Shown: positions 1 through 7,540 of the stretch, in pieces
Layout of the letters: each line of letters begins with the position of its first letter
How positions within the stretch are numbered: position 1 is the first letter of the stretch
Origin: ZC4RG30 sp049841155
GTDB taxonomy: Bacteria > Pseudomonadota > Gammaproteobacteria > Steroidobacterales > Steroidobacteraceae
NCBI GenBank assembly: GCA_049841155.1
Contig: JASGHI010000003.1
Span: forward strand, 1,364,001 to 1,428,000
Length of the DNA stretch: 64,000 bases
Direction: 5' to 3'
The notes under the pieces: generated by a model
What the model saw: only the letters and a program-made list of their open reading frames with translations
Told to the model about the DNA's origin: nothing
Database searches by the model: none
Translations under genes and position numbers: made by a program

Positions 1-28
1 GTCGAGGCTGCCGCCCGCCTTGCGATCG

Positions 29-1009
29 CTACTGGTCGTTCCTGTTCAGCCACTCCTGCTGGCGCTTCTCGATGGCGCTGTCGCGCGCAATCGCCGCATC
101 ATCCACCGCACGCCGTGGCGCGCGCTGGCGCGCAGCGGATTGCGTGCCCGTTTCGAGTGCGCCAAGCGCCTCCTTGATCATCGCGTCGGTGCTGAGCCGG
201 TACAGCTTCGCACCGTATTCGGCCGTGGAGTAGCGCGGCGCGCCGAAATATCCCGGCCAGCCCGGCTGCTTCGCGACATCGATCATGCCGCGGTCACCGC
301 CCGCTGTGAATGCCAGCGCGTTCTTGTAGTCGGGACTGACGAGCTCGGGCTTCAGGAACAGCATCAGGCTGGTCTCGTCGATGCCTGCGTGGCCCGATGA
401 GGCGTCTTCCTTCTGCGCCTGCTCGCCGAGCGAGCGGCGCGGATTGTCCGGCGAAGTGGAAACCTCCCAGCCGCCCGTCACGTGCAGCATGCGGCCATGG
501 TAGGTGTCGGCAAAATAGTCCCCCACCTGCGCGAGCACGCGGCCATGGTTGGGCGCCCCATGGCTGTGGATGATGAAGACCCACTTGAATCCCGCTTCGC
601 CGAGCTCGTCGGCGAGATCCATGTAGACCGCGCGCAGCGTGTTCAGGCGCACCACGTAGGTGCCCGGGAACGGGTATTTGGCCGCCAGCTCATTGGCGCC
701 TCCCGACCCGAGCGGAATGGACGGGAACATCAGCACGCGCCAGCCCCTGGCCACGAGCGCATCGGCCACGTCCTGCGCCTGCCGCTCGCTGACATAGCCG
801 TCGGTGTTGGCGGGCAGGTAGGGGCCATGCTCCTCCATGATGCCGCCGGGGATGATGACTACGGTCTTCGACCTGTCGACCGCGGCCAGCTGCTTTGCAT
901 TCAAGGCGCCCATGGGCTCGACCTGCGCCTGCGCCAGGGTCGAAGCCAGAGCGAGGACTGCCAGCATGGAATAGCCCAGCCAGCGGAACGGAAGAGTGGC
1001 GGACATCAT
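29..1009 (-). CDS. Creatininase-family secreted protein
   Basis: Predicted 326-aa member of the creatininase/mycofactocin-MftE amidohydrolase superfamily, metal-dependent enzymes that cleave C-N bonds of cyclic or linear amides; the substrate here is unknown. Visible family signatures are the N-terminal VIIPGGIMEEHGPYLP segment (Glu and His metal ligands), an NTD motif a few residues later, and a HSHGAPNHG segment in the middle. A hydrophobic N-terminus ending in LASTLAQAQ looks like a Sec signal peptide, so the protein is probably periplasmic, which is unusual for creatininase itself. The start at 1009 was chosen because an AGGAG Shine-Dalgarno lies just upstream (about 1011-1019) and the longer reading frame adds only low-complexity sequence. 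It lies 26 nt downstream of the SnoaL-like lipoprotein gene and is probably co-transcribed with it. Confidence 0.85.
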   Translation of the reverse strand: MMSATLPFRWLGYSMLAVLALASTLAQAQVEPMGALNAKQLAAVDRSKTVVIIPGGIMEEHGPYLPANTDGYVSERQAQDVADALVARGWRVLMFPSIPLGSGGANELAAKYPFPGTYVVRLNTLRAVYMDLADELGEAGFKWVFIIHSHGAPNHGRVLAQVGDYFADTYHGRMLHVTGGWEVSTSPDNPRRSLGEQAQKEDASSGHAGIDETSLMLFLKPELVSPDYKNALAFTAGGDRGMIDVAKQPGWPGYFGAPRYSTAEYGAKLYRLSTDAMIKEALGALETGTQSAARQRAPRRAVDDAAIARDSAIEKRQQEWLNRNDQ

Positions 1010-1035
1010 GGAACTCCTCTTTGCGGACGCAGGAT

Positions 1036-1830
1036 CTACTTCGCCCTTGCCGGCGCCGCGATGGGATCCGGCGCCACAACGCCCTTGCCCGTTACCGGAT
1101 TCGGATAGTGGAAGGGCGGCATGAAGTAGCCGGGATACATCGACTGGCTGTCTTCGGCGGAGGAAGGCTCGTCGGGCGGGAAACGCGGATCGGCCGTATT
1201 CGCCTGTTTGCCGATGTCCGGCAGATCCTGCTTCGCCCAGCCCTTGTCGAAGTCCGTGAAGTACGTGGGCCAGAACTTCATGTGCCTGAACTTCCAGACG
1301 CCGTTTTCCTTCACGTACTCGTTCTCGTAGACCCCTTCGTTCCACACGGCCAGCCGCCCCCGCCAGGCCACCTGCGCGAGCGTGCGCCAGCGGCCATGCG
1401 CGGTGGTGCCGTCCGCATCGACGTCGACGACGCCCTGGAACTGCGGATGGTTGAACAGCACGCCGGCCGGCAGGCCATCCTGGCCCGAACCGCGCCCGAT
1501 GCCGGCGCCAAAACCCTGCGCAAACATCCGGTCAACGCCCTGCCGGCCCTTGTAGATGCCCGATCCGCCGAGCTGCACCGTGCCGTCTTCGGCGAACAGG
1601 TCCACCACCTGCGACCACAGGCCTTTGTCGATGTAGTAGCCGTAGGTACGCGTGAGCTTTTCGATCTCCCTGATGTCTTTCAGGCCCTGCAGCTCGGTGC
1701 GCGTCTCTTCGAGCTGCCGGGTCAGCGCATCGACCTTGCCGGCAAGCTCCCGGTCCTGGCCCGAACAGCCCGCCATGCCTGCCACCGCCGCGATGAGCAG
1801 CCATCGCCGTATTCCGGAAATTGCCCGCAT
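1036..1830 (-). CDS. SnoaL/NTF2-like lipoprotein (copy 1)
   Basis: Predicted 264-aa lipoprotein. The N-terminus has an Arg-rich start, a hydrophobic stretch and a lipobox-like AGMAGC, followed by a short heptad region (residues about 28-55) and a SnoaL/NTF2-like domain beginning near IEKLTRTYGYYIDKGLW. Family members bind or convert small hydrophobic molecules or act as non-enzymatic scaffolds; no substrate can be assigned. Start 1830 is supported by a GGAGG Shine-Dalgarno just upstream. The protein is very similar over its whole NTF2 domain to the product at 5931-6740 (shared blocks GVLFNHPQFQG, DVDADGTTAHGRWRTLAQVAW, and VYENEYVKE), so the two are recent paralogues in opposite orientation. 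Probably the first gene of an operon with the creatininase-like gene. Confidence 0.85.
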   Translation of the reverse strand: MRAISGIRRWLLIAAVAGMAGCSGQDRELAGKVDALTRQLEETRTELQGLKDIREIEKLTRTYGYYIDKGLWSQVVDLFAEDGTVQLGGSGIYKGRQGVDRMFAQGFGAGIGRGSGQDGLPAGVLFNHPQFQGVVDVDADGTTAHGRWRTLAQVAWRGRLAVWNEGVYENEYVKENGVWKFRHMKFWPTYFTDFDKGWAKQDLPDIGKQANTADPRFPPDEPSSAEDSQSMYPGYFMPPFHYPNPVTGKGVVAPDPIAAPARAK

Positions 1831-1868
1831 GCTCGATTCCTCCGCGCAGTGAAGTTGTCGGCCCCGGA

Positions 1869-3248
1869 TCAGGCGCAGGGATCGGCCCAGCCGTAGGGTG
1901 GTCCAAAATCCGCCATCGCCTTTTCGGGTCCCCAGGTGCCCGGCTTGTACGGCGCAGGCGGCGATTTGTCGTCCAGCACCGGACCGACGATGCGCCATGC
2001 GATCTCGGCGGCATCCTGCCGCGTGAACAGCTGCGTATTGCCGTTCATGGCATCGCCGATCAGCCGCTCGTAGGGTTCCATCTCGTCGGTGGTGTCGCCG
2101 TCGAGGGCGCTGAGCTCCACCTGCTCGCCCACCATGCCGTCGCCGGCAGCCTTGCGGCGCGCACCGATGCCGATCGCCACCACCGGGGCGATGCGGAAAC
2201 GCAGATAGTTCGCCTGCTCCGGTTTGAAGCCGTCGAAGATGGCCAGCGGCGGCCGCTTGAAGAGCACCCGCACTTCGGTCGCGCGCACCGGCAATTTCTT
2301 GCCGGCGCGGACGTAGAAGGGCACACCCTGCCAGCGCCAGGTGTCGATCATGAAACGCACCGCCGCGAAGGTTTCACGCGTGGAATCCGGCGCGACGCCC
2401 GGCTCCTGCAGATATCCTTCGAACTGGCCGCGCACCACGTCTTCCGGCTTCAGCGTGCGGATGGCTTTGAGGACCTGCACCTTTTCGTCGATCAGGTCTT
2501 CGACACTGCGGCCCGAAGGCGGCTCCATGGCCAGCAGCAGCAGGATGTTCAGCAGGTGGTTCTCGATCACGTCGCGGATGCAGCCGACCTCGTCGTAGAA
2601 CCTGCCGCGCCCCTCGACACCGAAATCCTCGGCCATGGTGATCTGCACGCTGTCGATGAAGTTGCGGTTCCAGACCGGCTCGAGGAAGGAATTGGCAAAG
2701 CGGAAGTACAGCAGGTTCTGGATCGCCTCCTTGCCCAGATAGTGGTCGATGCGGAAGATCGACTCTTCGCCGAAGACCAGGTGCAGCACGCGATTGAGCC
2801 AGCGCGCCGATTGCAGATCGCGTCCGAAGGGTTTTTCCACCATCAGCCGCGCTCCGGTGGCACCGCCCGACTGTTCCAGCCCCTGCACCACCGGTTCGAA
2901 CATCGAAGGCGGCACGGCGAGGTAGTACAGCGGATGCCGGTGCCCCGACAGCGCCTCCTTCAACCGGTCGAAGGTCTGCTGTTCACGGTAGTCGCCGCTG
3001 ACATAGCGCAACAGACCGGCAAGCTTCGCGAAGACCGTCTCATCGACTTTGCCGGCCGCCGCTTCGATGCCCGAGCGTGCACGGGTCACCAGCCTGCCAG
3101 TGTCCCAGTCGTCGAGGGCCACGCCGACCACCGGCACCGTCAGCGTGCCGCGCGCCACCATGGTATAGAGCGCCGGAAAAATCTTCTTGTAGGCCAGGTC
3201 ACCGGTGGCGCCGAACAGCACCACCACATCGGACCGCTCCTGGCTCAT
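1869..3248 (-). CDS. zwf: Glucose-6-phosphate 1-dehydrogenase
   Basis: Predicted 459-aa G6PDH that oxidises glucose 6-phosphate to 6-phosphogluconolactone, the entry step of the oxidative pentose phosphate and Entner-Doudoroff routes, in the cytoplasm. The N-terminal dinucleotide-binding motif FGATGDLAYKK and the family signature RIDHYLGKEAIQN with the catalytic His are present, followed by the FANSFLEPVWNRNFIDSVQI block. It is somewhat shorter than the E. coli enzyme (491 aa) but has all core blocks and the normal C-terminus. The start (MSQERSDVV) overlaps the stop of the upstream 6-phosphogluconate dehydrogenase gene by 4 nt (ATGA, 3245-3248), so the two are translationally coupled. No 6-phosphogluconolactonase gene is adjacent. 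Confidence 0.95.
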   Translation of the reverse strand: MSQERSDVVVLFGATGDLAYKKIFPALYTMVARGTLTVPVVGVALDDWDTGRLVTRARSGIEAAAGKVDETVFAKLAGLLRYVSGDYREQQTFDRLKEALSGHRHPLYYLAVPPSMFEPVVQGLEQSGGATGARLMVEKPFGRDLQSARWLNRVLHLVFGEESIFRIDHYLGKEAIQNLLYFRFANSFLEPVWNRNFIDSVQITMAEDFGVEGRGRFYDEVGCIRDVIENHLLNILLLLAMEPPSGRSVEDLIDEKVQVLKAIRTLKPEDVVRGQFEGYLQEPGVAPDSTRETFAAVRFMIDTWRWQGVPFYVRAGKKLPVRATEVRVLFKRPPLAIFDGFKPEQANYLRFRIAPVVAIGIGARRKAAGDGMVGEQVELSALDGDTTDEMEPYERLIGDAMNGNTQLFTRQDAAEIAWRIVGPVLDDKSPPAPYKPGTWGPEKAMADFGPPYGWADPCA

Positions 3249-4249
3249 TTGGGCTTCTCGACATGGCCGCCGAAGGCAAGGCGCATGGCCGAGAGCAGCC
3301 GGTCGGCATACCCGGAAGCACCACGCGAAGCAAAGCGCCCGAAGAGTGCGGCGGACAGCACCGGGGCCGGCACGCCGGTGTCGATGGCTGCCTGCAGCGT
3401 CCAGCGTCCTTCTCCCGAGTCCGAGACACGGCCGCCGAACCCGGCGAGGCCCGGATCTTCCTTCAGCGCCGCGGCCGTCAGATCCAGCAGCCAGGAACCG
3501 ATCACCGAACCGTGGCGCCACACTTCGGTCACTGCGGCCACGTCGATGTCGAACTGGTAGTACTGCGGCTCGGCCAGCGGCGCCGTCTCGGCATCGGCGC
3601 TGCGGCCCTGCTTGCCGGCACTGGCTGCCTTGAGGATGTTCATGCCTTCGGCATAGGCAGCCATCAGGCCGTACTCGATGCCGTTGTGGACCATCTTGAC
3701 GAAGTGGCCGGCACCGCTGGGTCCGCAATGCAGATAGCCCAGCGGGGCCGTGCCCGCACTGCCGCCAGGCGGTATACCGGCATCGGTGCCGGGCGCCAGA
3801 GCCGCAAAAACCGGATCCAGATGCCGTACGGCATCTTCCGGACCACCGATCATCAGACAGTAGCCGCGCTCCAGCCCCCAGACGCCGCCGCTGGTGCCCA
3901 CATCCAGATAGCGCAGCCCCTTCTCCGAAAGGCGCGCCGCCTGATCGACGGCATCGCGGTAACTGGAATTGCCCCCGTCGACGAGGATGTCGCCGGGCTC
4001 CATCAGTGCAGCAAGCTCGCCCACCACCTTGCCGGTGATGGCGGCCGGCAACATCAGCCAGGCGACGCGCGGCTTTGCAAGCTTCGCGACGAATTCCTGC
4101 ATCGACGCGGCACCGATGGCGCCATCCCGGGCCAGATCGGCCACGCTCGCCGGGTTGATGTCGTAGACAACGCATTCATGGCCGGCCCTGACCAGGCGCC
4201 GCACCATGTTGGCGCCCATCCTGCCCAGACCCATCATTCCGATCTGCAT
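3245..4249 (-). CDS. gnd: 6-phosphogluconate dehydrogenase, short (YqeC/GndA) type
   Basis: Predicted 334-aa decarboxylating 6-phosphogluconate dehydrogenase producing ribulose 5-phosphate. The N-terminal Rossmann motif is GLGRMGANMVRRL, followed by the substrate-binding region DGGNSSYRD, the central GPSGAGHFVKMVHNGIEYG signature and a C-terminal helical domain. At about 334 aa it belongs to the short form of the family rather than the 470-aa Gnd. The second beta strand ends in an Asp (VVYDINP, residue 30), a feature usually associated with NAD rather than NADP preference; this is inference. Probably first gene of a two-gene operon with zwf. A GC-rich hairpin lies just upstream at 4264-4291. 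Confidence 0.93.
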   Translation of the reverse strand: MQIGMMGLGRMGANMVRRLVRAGHECVVYDINPASVADLARDGAIGAASMQEFVAKLAKPRVAWLMLPAAITGKVVGELAALMEPGDILVDGGNSSYRDAVDQAARLSEKGLRYLDVGTSGGVWGLERGYCLMIGGPEDAVRHLDPVFAALAPGTDAGIPPGGSAGTAPLGYLHCGPSGAGHFVKMVHNGIEYGLMAAYAEGMNILKAASAGKQGRSADAETAPLAEPQYYQFDIDVAAVTEVWRHGSVIGSWLLDLTAAALKEDPGLAGFGGRVSDSGEGRWTLQAAIDTGVPAPVLSAALFGRFASRGASGYADRLLSAMRLAFGGHVEKPK

Positions 4250-4263
4250 ACGTCAACCCCGCA

Positions 4264-4291
4264 GGGCAGAGCGGAGCACTCCGCCCTGCCC
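4264..4291 (-). terminator. GC-rich hairpin between genes, terminator-like
   Basis: An imperfect inverted repeat (GGGCAG and GCGGA arms pairing with TCCGC and CTGCCC, one A/C mismatch, 4-nt loop) lies 8 nt beyond the stop of the small secreted-protein gene and ahead of gnd. It has no T-run, so intrinsic termination is uncertain; it may instead insulate transcript ends. Confidence 0.4.
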
Positions 4292-4299
4292 GCCCGAAG

Positions 4300-4653
4300 T
4301 TACTTCCTGACCACGTATTCGAACGACTGCCCGGAAACCGACCCGGTCAGCTTGATCTCGTCCGGTGAGACCACGCCGGTGTAATCCACCGACATCTGCA
4401 TCCCCTGATAGTCGATCTGCAGGACGAAGGAGATCTTGTTGCCATCGATCTTTCCGTCCTTGATCGGCGCCAGCGGGCCGCCGGCCTGACTGACGCCGCC
4501 GGTCAGTACATCTCCTTCGGCCTTGAATGTCCAGGCAACCGGAACATCGCTGCCGGTCACATTGAGCGTGCCGTTCCAGGTGCCGTCCACATCAGCGGCA
4601 AACGCGAGGGTAGTCGCCAGAAGCATTGCCAATGCAGCCAGTGCGATCTTCAT
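4300..4653 (-). CDS. Small secreted protein of unknown function
   Basis: Predicted 117-aa protein. The N-terminus (positively charged start, hydrophobic core, ALAxxxAFA-type cleavage site near residue 19) is a clear Sec signal peptide. The remaining ~98 residues are a predicted all-beta domain with alternating pattern (DGTWNGTLNV, ADGVxx-like turns, KLTGSVSGQSFEYVV), of the kind seen in small lipocalin-like or 'extracellular binding' proteins. The gene has a good Shine-Dalgarno (AAGGAG) just upstream of the ATG at 4653. No specific family is recognised. It is separated from gnd downstream by a hairpin, so may form its own transcript. Confidence 0.8.
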   Translation of the reverse strand: MKIALAALAMLLATTLAFAADVDGTWNGTLNVTGSDVPVAWTFKAEGDVLTGGVSQAGGPLAPIKDGKIDGNKISFVLQIDYQGMQMSVDYTGVVSPDEIKLTGSVSGQSFEYVVRK

Positions 4654-4799
4654 GGATTCTCCTTGATCATGAACTCAACCCCCCGGCCGAGACAGGTTGG
4701 GGAGCATACCAACATATCCACGCCGCCGGATATGCGGCCCGCGCGGCGCCTGCAGCGCTGCGCCCTTTGCGGTAGAGTACCCCTGCTCTCGGGGGGTGC

Positions 4800-4817
4800 G
4801 TGCAACCACTGTTGCAC
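4800..4817. promoter_or_regulatory. Perfect palindrome upstream of bicupin gene
   Basis: GTGCAACCACTGTTGCAC is an 18-bp dyad with perfect 7-bp arms and a 4-nt centre, about 90 nt upstream of the bicupin start. Size and symmetry fit an operator for a dimeric repressor. No cognate regulator gene is visible nearby, so the binding protein is unknown. The surrounding 253-bp intergenic region (4654-4906) contains the divergent promoters of the small secreted protein and of the bicupin; no other gene is seen in it. Confidence 0.4.
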
Positions 4818-4906
4818 ATATGACGGGCGCGGAGCTTTCTGCCGCACCGCCGCACGACAACAGATCCGGCACATACAAGAACCAGCACTTCCAAGTGGAG
4901 ATTCCA

Positions 4907-5914
4907 ATGATTGCGAATTCAATGAAACGCATCCGCATGGCTACGGGCCTTGCAGTCACCGGCGCGATGCTGGCCGGACTGCTGGTGCAGCCGGATGCGT
5001 CGGCCGCAGCAGCGCGGCCAACCGCCCAGCAGCCCCATCCCGCAGCCCAGCACTTCTCGTTCAAGGGCAAGCGGCCGACATTCCACGAAGACAACATCGA
5101 GAACATCGAGGTCGTTGTCAGTGCCGCCGACAGCGAAGGGCATCTGAGCCTGGTCGAGAGCCAGTGGACACCGGCTTTTTCCGTGCGGCCGCATTACCAC
5201 AAGTACCATCACGAGACCTTCTACATCATCTCCGGCCAGGTGGAGTGGACCATCGGCGGCAGGACACAGGTGATGAAAGCCGGCGATCTGGTGCACATCC
5301 CGCCCAATACCGTCCACTCCGTGAAGGTCATCGGTCCGGAGAACATGCATTCGCTGATGTTCTACCAGCCCGGCGGCTACGAAGAGGCTCTGGCCATCGA
5401 CGGCATGCTGACCAAGTCGCAGAAAGGCACGAAACAGTTCCAGGACCTGCTCGCGCGCGTCGGCGACTTCAACGCCGTCGAGGGACCCGGTGAGCCGTGG
5501 CATGAACCCGCCGCCGGCCAGCCGCGCAAGGGCGCGCCGGTCTTCTCCGTCCACGGCCAGCGGGCCACCCGCACCGAAGAGAAGGTGGAGAACATCGAGG
5601 TCGCGCTGTCGAGCGTGGACAGCGAAGGGCAGATCAGCATCATCGAAAGCTACTGGCTGCCGGGATTCACCGCACCGCCGCACTTCCACAAGACGCATGG
5701 GGAAGCCTTCTACATCTTCTCGGGCAAGGTCGAGTGGACCGTGGGTGGCGAGACGCATGTGCTGGGTGCTGGCGATGCGGTGTACATCCCGCCGAACACC
5801 ACGCACAGCGTCCGCGTGCTGGAGAAGCTTCATACGCTGTGGATCGGCACGCCGGGCGGCCTGGACGAAGGTTCCGACCGGGCCGGCGACCTGACGCTGG
5901 CCGGCCCGCGCTGA
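4907..5914 (+). CDS. Secreted double-cupin (bicupin) protein
   Basis: Predicted 335-aa protein with an N-terminal signal peptide (Lys/Arg start, hydrophobic stretch, cleavage near DASAAAA) and two consecutive cupin domains. The copies are internally homologous: each begins with an ENIEV strand, has a VESxW or IESYW block, a HxH-x(4)-E metal-binding motif (PHYHKYHHETF and PHFHKTHGEAF) and ends with IPPNTxHSV containing the distal His. Both halves keep the metal ligands, so both sites may be active; substrate and reaction (dioxygenase, isomerase or sensor) are unknown. The start at 4907 has a GTGGAG ribosome site 6 nt upstream. The SnoaL-like lipoprotein gene follows 16 nt later and is probably in the same operon, which suggests related roles in the envelope. 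Confidence 0.88.
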   Translation: MIANSMKRIRMATGLAVTGAMLAGLLVQPDASAAAARPTAQQPHPAAQHFSFKGKRPTFHEDNIENIEVVVSAADSEGHLSLVESQWTPAFSVRPHYHKYHHETFYIISGQVEWTIGGRTQVMKAGDLVHIPPNTVHSVKVIGPENMHSLMFYQPGGYEEALAIDGMLTKSQKGTKQFQDLLARVGDFNAVEGPGEPWHEPAAGQPRKGAPVFSVHGQRATRTEEKVENIEVALSSVDSEGQISIIESYWLPGFTAPPHFHKTHGEAFYIFSGKVEWTVGGETHVLGAGDAVYIPPNTTHSVRVLEKLHTLWIGTPGGLDEGSDRAGDLTLAGPR

Positions 5915-5930
5915 AGACGAGGAGACACAG

Positions 5931-6740
5931 ATGCATATCATCAACCCGCCGGCTTCGCGCCGGCTCGGCGGCGCCGCGCTGGGCGCCGCGCTGCTCATGC
6001 CGCTGCTGCTCGGCGCCTGCGGCGGCAACGACGCGCAGTTCAGGCAGCTGCAGGACGAGGTCCGGCAGCTCAAAGAACAGCTCGATGCCACGCAGCTGCG
6101 GATGACCCACATCGAAGACGTGAAGGCGATCGAAAAGCTGACGCGCGCCTACGGCTACTACATCGACAAGGGCCTGTGGTCGCAGGTGGTGAACCTGTTC
6201 GCCGAAGACGGCACGGTGCAGCTCGGCGGTGAGGGTATCTACAAGGGGCGCGAGGGCGTGGCGCGGCAGTTCAGCATGTGGTTCGGCAAGGACATGGGCC
6301 GCGGTCCCGGCAAGGACGGGCTCGCCGCCGGCGTGCTGTTCAATCATCCCCAGTTCCAGGGCATCGTCGATGTCGATGCGGACGGCACCACGGCGCACGG
6401 CCGCTGGCGCACGCTGGCACAGGTCGCCTGGCAGGGCCGGATCGCCTTCTGGAACGAGGGGGTCTACGAGAACGAGTACGTGAAGGAAGATGGTGTGTGG
6501 AAGTTCAAGCACATGAAGTTCTGGCCCACCTACTTCACACTGTACAACGTGGGCTGGGACAGACAGGGCGTGACCGAGATCAGCCGCTCGGCGAACACTC
6601 CGAACAAGGAGTTTCCGCCCGACGAACCCTCACCGGCGCAGGACACGAAGTCCATGTATCCCGAACATTACTTCGTGCCGCCGTTCCACTATCCCAATCC
6701 GGTCACCGGCACACCAGTGCAATCGCCTGGGGCTCCGTGA
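5931..6740 (+). CDS. SnoaL/NTF2-like lipoprotein (copy 2)
   Basis: Predicted 269-aa lipoprotein, paralogous to the product at 1036-1830. It has a signal peptide with the lipobox LLLGAC, a short coiled-coil segment rich in Gln/Leu/Glu (FRQLQDEVRQLKEQLDATQL) and a SnoaL/NTF2-like domain starting at IEKLTRAYGYYIDKGLW. The lipid anchor and coiled coil suggest a periplasmic-facing oligomer. ATG 5931 follows a GAGGAGACACAG sequence containing a good ribosome site. A strong hairpin at 6747-6774 closes the unit. Function is not known; the small-molecule-binding fold and linkage to a bicupin hint at a secondary-metabolite or degradation role. Confidence 0.85.
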   Translation: MHIINPPASRRLGGAALGAALLMPLLLGACGGNDAQFRQLQDEVRQLKEQLDATQLRMTHIEDVKAIEKLTRAYGYYIDKGLWSQVVNLFAEDGTVQLGGEGIYKGREGVARQFSMWFGKDMGRGPGKDGLAAGVLFNHPQFQGIVDVDADGTTAHGRWRTLAQVAWQGRIAFWNEGVYENEYVKEDGVWKFKHMKFWPTYFTLYNVGWDRQGVTEISRSANTPNKEFPPDEPSPAQDTKSMYPEHYFVPPFHYPNPVTGTPVQSPGAP

Positions 6741-6746
6741 GTCCAA

Positions 6747-6774
6747 GGCCGCCGCCACATACGTGGCGGCGGCC
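6747..6774 (+). terminator. Strong GC hairpin after SnoaL-like gene
   Basis: A perfect 12-bp stem (GGCCGCCGCCAC with GTGGCGGCGGCC) with a 4-nt ATAC loop begins 6 nt after the stop codon. There is no following T-run, so it is a terminator-like or transcript-stabilising hairpin rather than a textbook intrinsic terminator. It separates this transcript from the copper-responsive copZ promoter just downstream. Confidence 0.55.
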
Positions 6775-6786
6775 GCAGCGGGCCGC

Positions 6787-6817
6787 TTGACCTTTCCACG
6801 CTGGCAGGCTGTAGCCT
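6787..6817 (+). promoter_or_regulatory. CueR-type promoter of the copZ-like gene
   Basis: A -35 TTGACC (6787-6792) is separated by 19 bp from a -10 TAGCCT (6812-6817). The spacer holds an imperfect dyad resembling MerR/CueR operators (ACCTTTCC...GGCAGGCT). The 19-bp spacing is the diagnostic feature of promoters activated by DNA distortion by MerR-family regulators. Closely similar elements precede copA and pcoA. Confidence 0.8.
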
Positions 6818-6848
6818 TTGATCTTCTGCCGTGATCAGGGAGATTCAC

Positions 6849-7043
6849 ATGCAGTTCCGGATCGAAAACATGACCTGCGGCGGCTGCGCCCGCGGCGTGA
6901 CCCGCGCCATCCAGTCGGTGGATCCGCAGGCCAGCGTCGACGCCGATCCGCCCAACCGGCGGATCGAAGTGCAATCGACAGCGAGCCCCGAGCAGCTGCG
7001 CGCGGCACTGGCCAACGCGGGTTTCCCGGCCAGCGACGCCTGA
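6849..7043 (+). CDS. copZ: Small heavy-metal-associated protein, CopZ-like copper chaperone
   Basis: Predicted 64-aa single HMA domain. The metal-binding motif MTCGGC (Cys-x2-Cys) sits near residue 8-13, followed by the typical alternating beta-alpha pattern and a final GFPASDA. Such proteins bind Cu(I) in the cytoplasm and hand it to the P1B ATPase or to CueR. The start MQFRIENMTC is chosen over an upstream GTG at 6831 because AGGGAG lies 6 nt before it. Transcribed from the CueR-type promoter at 6787-6817, it is probably a monocistronic, copper-induced gene. The copA-cueR operon runs convergently toward it. Confidence 0.92.
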   Translation: MQFRIENMTCGGCARGVTRAIQSVDPQASVDADPPNRRIEVQSTASPEQLRAALANAGFPASDA

Positions 7044-7060
7044 GAATCCCGGCCCCGGTT

Positions 7061-7540
7061 TCAGCGGCCGCGCTTTCCGGGAGCCGCGGCCGGCCGGCCG
7101 ATCTCGCGATGCAGCGCCGCCCCGCGCCGCACACCGGCGGCGGGACTTGCAGCGCCCTGCTCGAGGCCGGCAAGGATGGGACAGTCCGGCCGGTCGTCTC
7201 CGGCGCAGCAATTCACGAGACTCTGCAGCGTGTCGATCATCTGCTGCAGGTTGCGCATCCGCTCCCCGAGGGCTGCGACATGCGCCGCCGCCAGACGCTT
7301 CACGTCGGCACTGCGGCGTGAGCGGTCACTCCACAATCCAAGCAGGTTGCCGATCTCCGGCACCTGGAATCCCAGGTCGCGCGCATGGCGGATGAAATGC
7401 AGCCGCTGGATATCGGCCTGCGAATAGGCCCGGTAACCGGAGGGCGTGCGGTCCGCCATCGGTATCAGCCCGATCTGTTCGTAGTAGCGGATCATCTTCG
7501 CGGACACGCCGGATGCCTTCGACGCCTCACCGATGTTCAT
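7061..7540 (-). CDS. cueR: CueR, copper-responsive MerR-family regulator
   Basis: Predicted 159-aa transcription activator. The N-terminal winged HTH starts MNIGEASKASGVSAKMIRYYE, followed by a dimerisation helix and the metal-binding loop. The C-terminal CCAGDDRPDCPI keeps the Cys-x7-Cys spacing of the CueR Cu(I) loop, and the extra adjacent Cys is unusual. Compared with E. coli CueR (135 aa) there is a ~25-residue Ala/Pro/Arg-rich C-terminal extension. The gene starts with a 4-nt ATGA overlap with copA (7537-7540), so it is the second gene of the copA operon and autoregulated through the copA promoter. It is the likely activator of the three 19-bp-spacer promoters in this island. Confidence 0.93.
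   Translation of the reverse strand: MNIGEASKASGVSAKMIRYYEQIGLIPMADRTPSGYRAYSQADIQRLHFIRHARDLGFQVPEIGNLLGLWSDRSRRSADVKRLAAAHVAALGERMRNLQQMIDTLQSLVNCCAGDDRPDCPILAGLEQGAASPAAGVRRGAALHREIGRPAAAPGKRGR

Noticed and set aside
20..400. Open frame of 126 codons on the plus strand at the window start
   Set aside because: It lies antisense to the creatininase-like gene, has an Arg-rich shadow composition and no ribosome site.
1821..3560. Long plus-strand open frame (579 codons)
   Set aside because: Antisense to zwf; zwf motifs in the opposite strand are clear, and the plus-strand translation is Arg/His-rich with no domain.
6831..6848. Upstream GTG start for the copZ-like gene
   Set aside because: The ribosome site AGGGAG would lie inside the coding region; ATG 6849 has normal spacing.
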